Made by a program: the position numbers and the translations under genes. Below the pieces are notes generated by a model, which had not been told where the DNA came from, made no database searches, and saw nothing but the letters and a program-made list of their open reading frames with translations. A DNA stretch of 5,875 nucleotides from JBGZFC01 sp964631255 (lineage in GTDB: Bacteria; Bacteroidota; Bacteroidia; Bacteroidales; Dysgonomonadaceae). Shown piece by piece: positions 5,821 through 5,875 of the stretch; position 1 is the stretch's first letter, and each line of letters begins with the position of its first letter. The stretch spans positions 1 to 5,875 of the forward strand of contig CAZVWS010000081.1 in assembly GCA_964631255.1 (NCBI GenBank), read 5' to 3'.

Positions 5821-5875
5821 GGGGGATTAGCTCAGCTGGCTAGAGCGTTTGACTGGCAGTCAAAAGGTCATCGGT
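5821..5875 (+). tRNA. tRNA-Ala (anticodon GGC), 3' end cut by window edge
   Basis: The first 55 nt of a tRNA are present. They comprise the 5' acceptor strand GGGGGAT, the D-stem GCTC/GAGC (5830-5833 and 5843-5846) around a loop with GG, and a fully paired anticodon stem TTTGA/TCAAA (5848-5852 and 5860-5864). The loop is CTGGCAG with anticodon GGC at 5855-5857, which reads GCC/GCU alanine codons. The variable loop and the first T-arm strand follow. The T-loop, 3' acceptor strand and any CCA are outside, so G3:U70, the main alanine identity pair, cannot be checked. A tRNA-Gly would need GCC in the anticodon position. Confidence 0.92.

Noticed and set aside
1..5875. Previously undescribed multi-gene system (defence, mobile or biosynthetic)
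   Set aside because: Every substantial gene except the DUF4286 and HU/SPOR proteins is a recognised housekeeping gene with intact motifs. No transposase, integrase, toxin or atypical composition was seen.

Overview
The window looks like a core-chromosome stretch from a member of the Bacteroidota, probably order Bacteroidales. Four signs point that way. Four candidate promoters carry the Bacteroides-type -7 box TAnnTTTG with a TTG about 19-20 bp upstream. No gene has a clear Shine-Dalgarno sequence; starts sit behind A/T-rich leaders. A short DUF4286-type gene overlaps ruvC. There is also an HU-CCDC81/SPOR fusion protein, an architecture typical of this phylum. Species cannot be named from the sequence alone.

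Layout. Positions 1-251 are non-coding as far as can be seen: an A/T-rich inverted repeat (5-34), a 7-bp tandem repeat (64-96), a possible dispersed-repeat fragment (109-131), then a promoter (196-226). A rightward block follows: dxr (252-1430), rseP (1430-2752, sharing one base with the dxr stop) and metF (2792-3742, 39 bp further on with no promoter of its own visible). A hairpin terminator lies in the 91-bp gap between metF and a convergent leftward gene. The leftward half holds an HU-like/SPOR membrane protein (3834-4793), ruvC (4853-5428) and a DUF4286-like gene (5425-5733). The last two are joined by an ATGA overlap with DUF4286 first in the transcript. The right edge cuts a rightward tRNA-Ala(GGC) after 55 nt.

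How the genes work together. Dxr makes MEP for isoprenoid precursors, RseP is the intramembrane site-2 protease, and MetF supplies 5-methyl-THF for methionine synthesis. These are housekeeping jobs with no obvious shared pathway, so the block looks like a transcriptional arrangement rather than a pathway operon. RuvC resolves Holliday junctions. The HU/SPOR protein is predicted to have a DNA-binding-type fold in the cytoplasm and a peptidoglycan-binding-type domain in the periplasm.

I found no mobile element, CRISPR array, toxin or defence gene, or novel multi-gene system. The most interesting points are two almost fully overlapping opposite-strand promoters between DUF4286-ruvC and the tRNA, a promoter so close to the HU/SPOR start codon that its mRNA may be leaderless, and the HU/SPOR protein itself.
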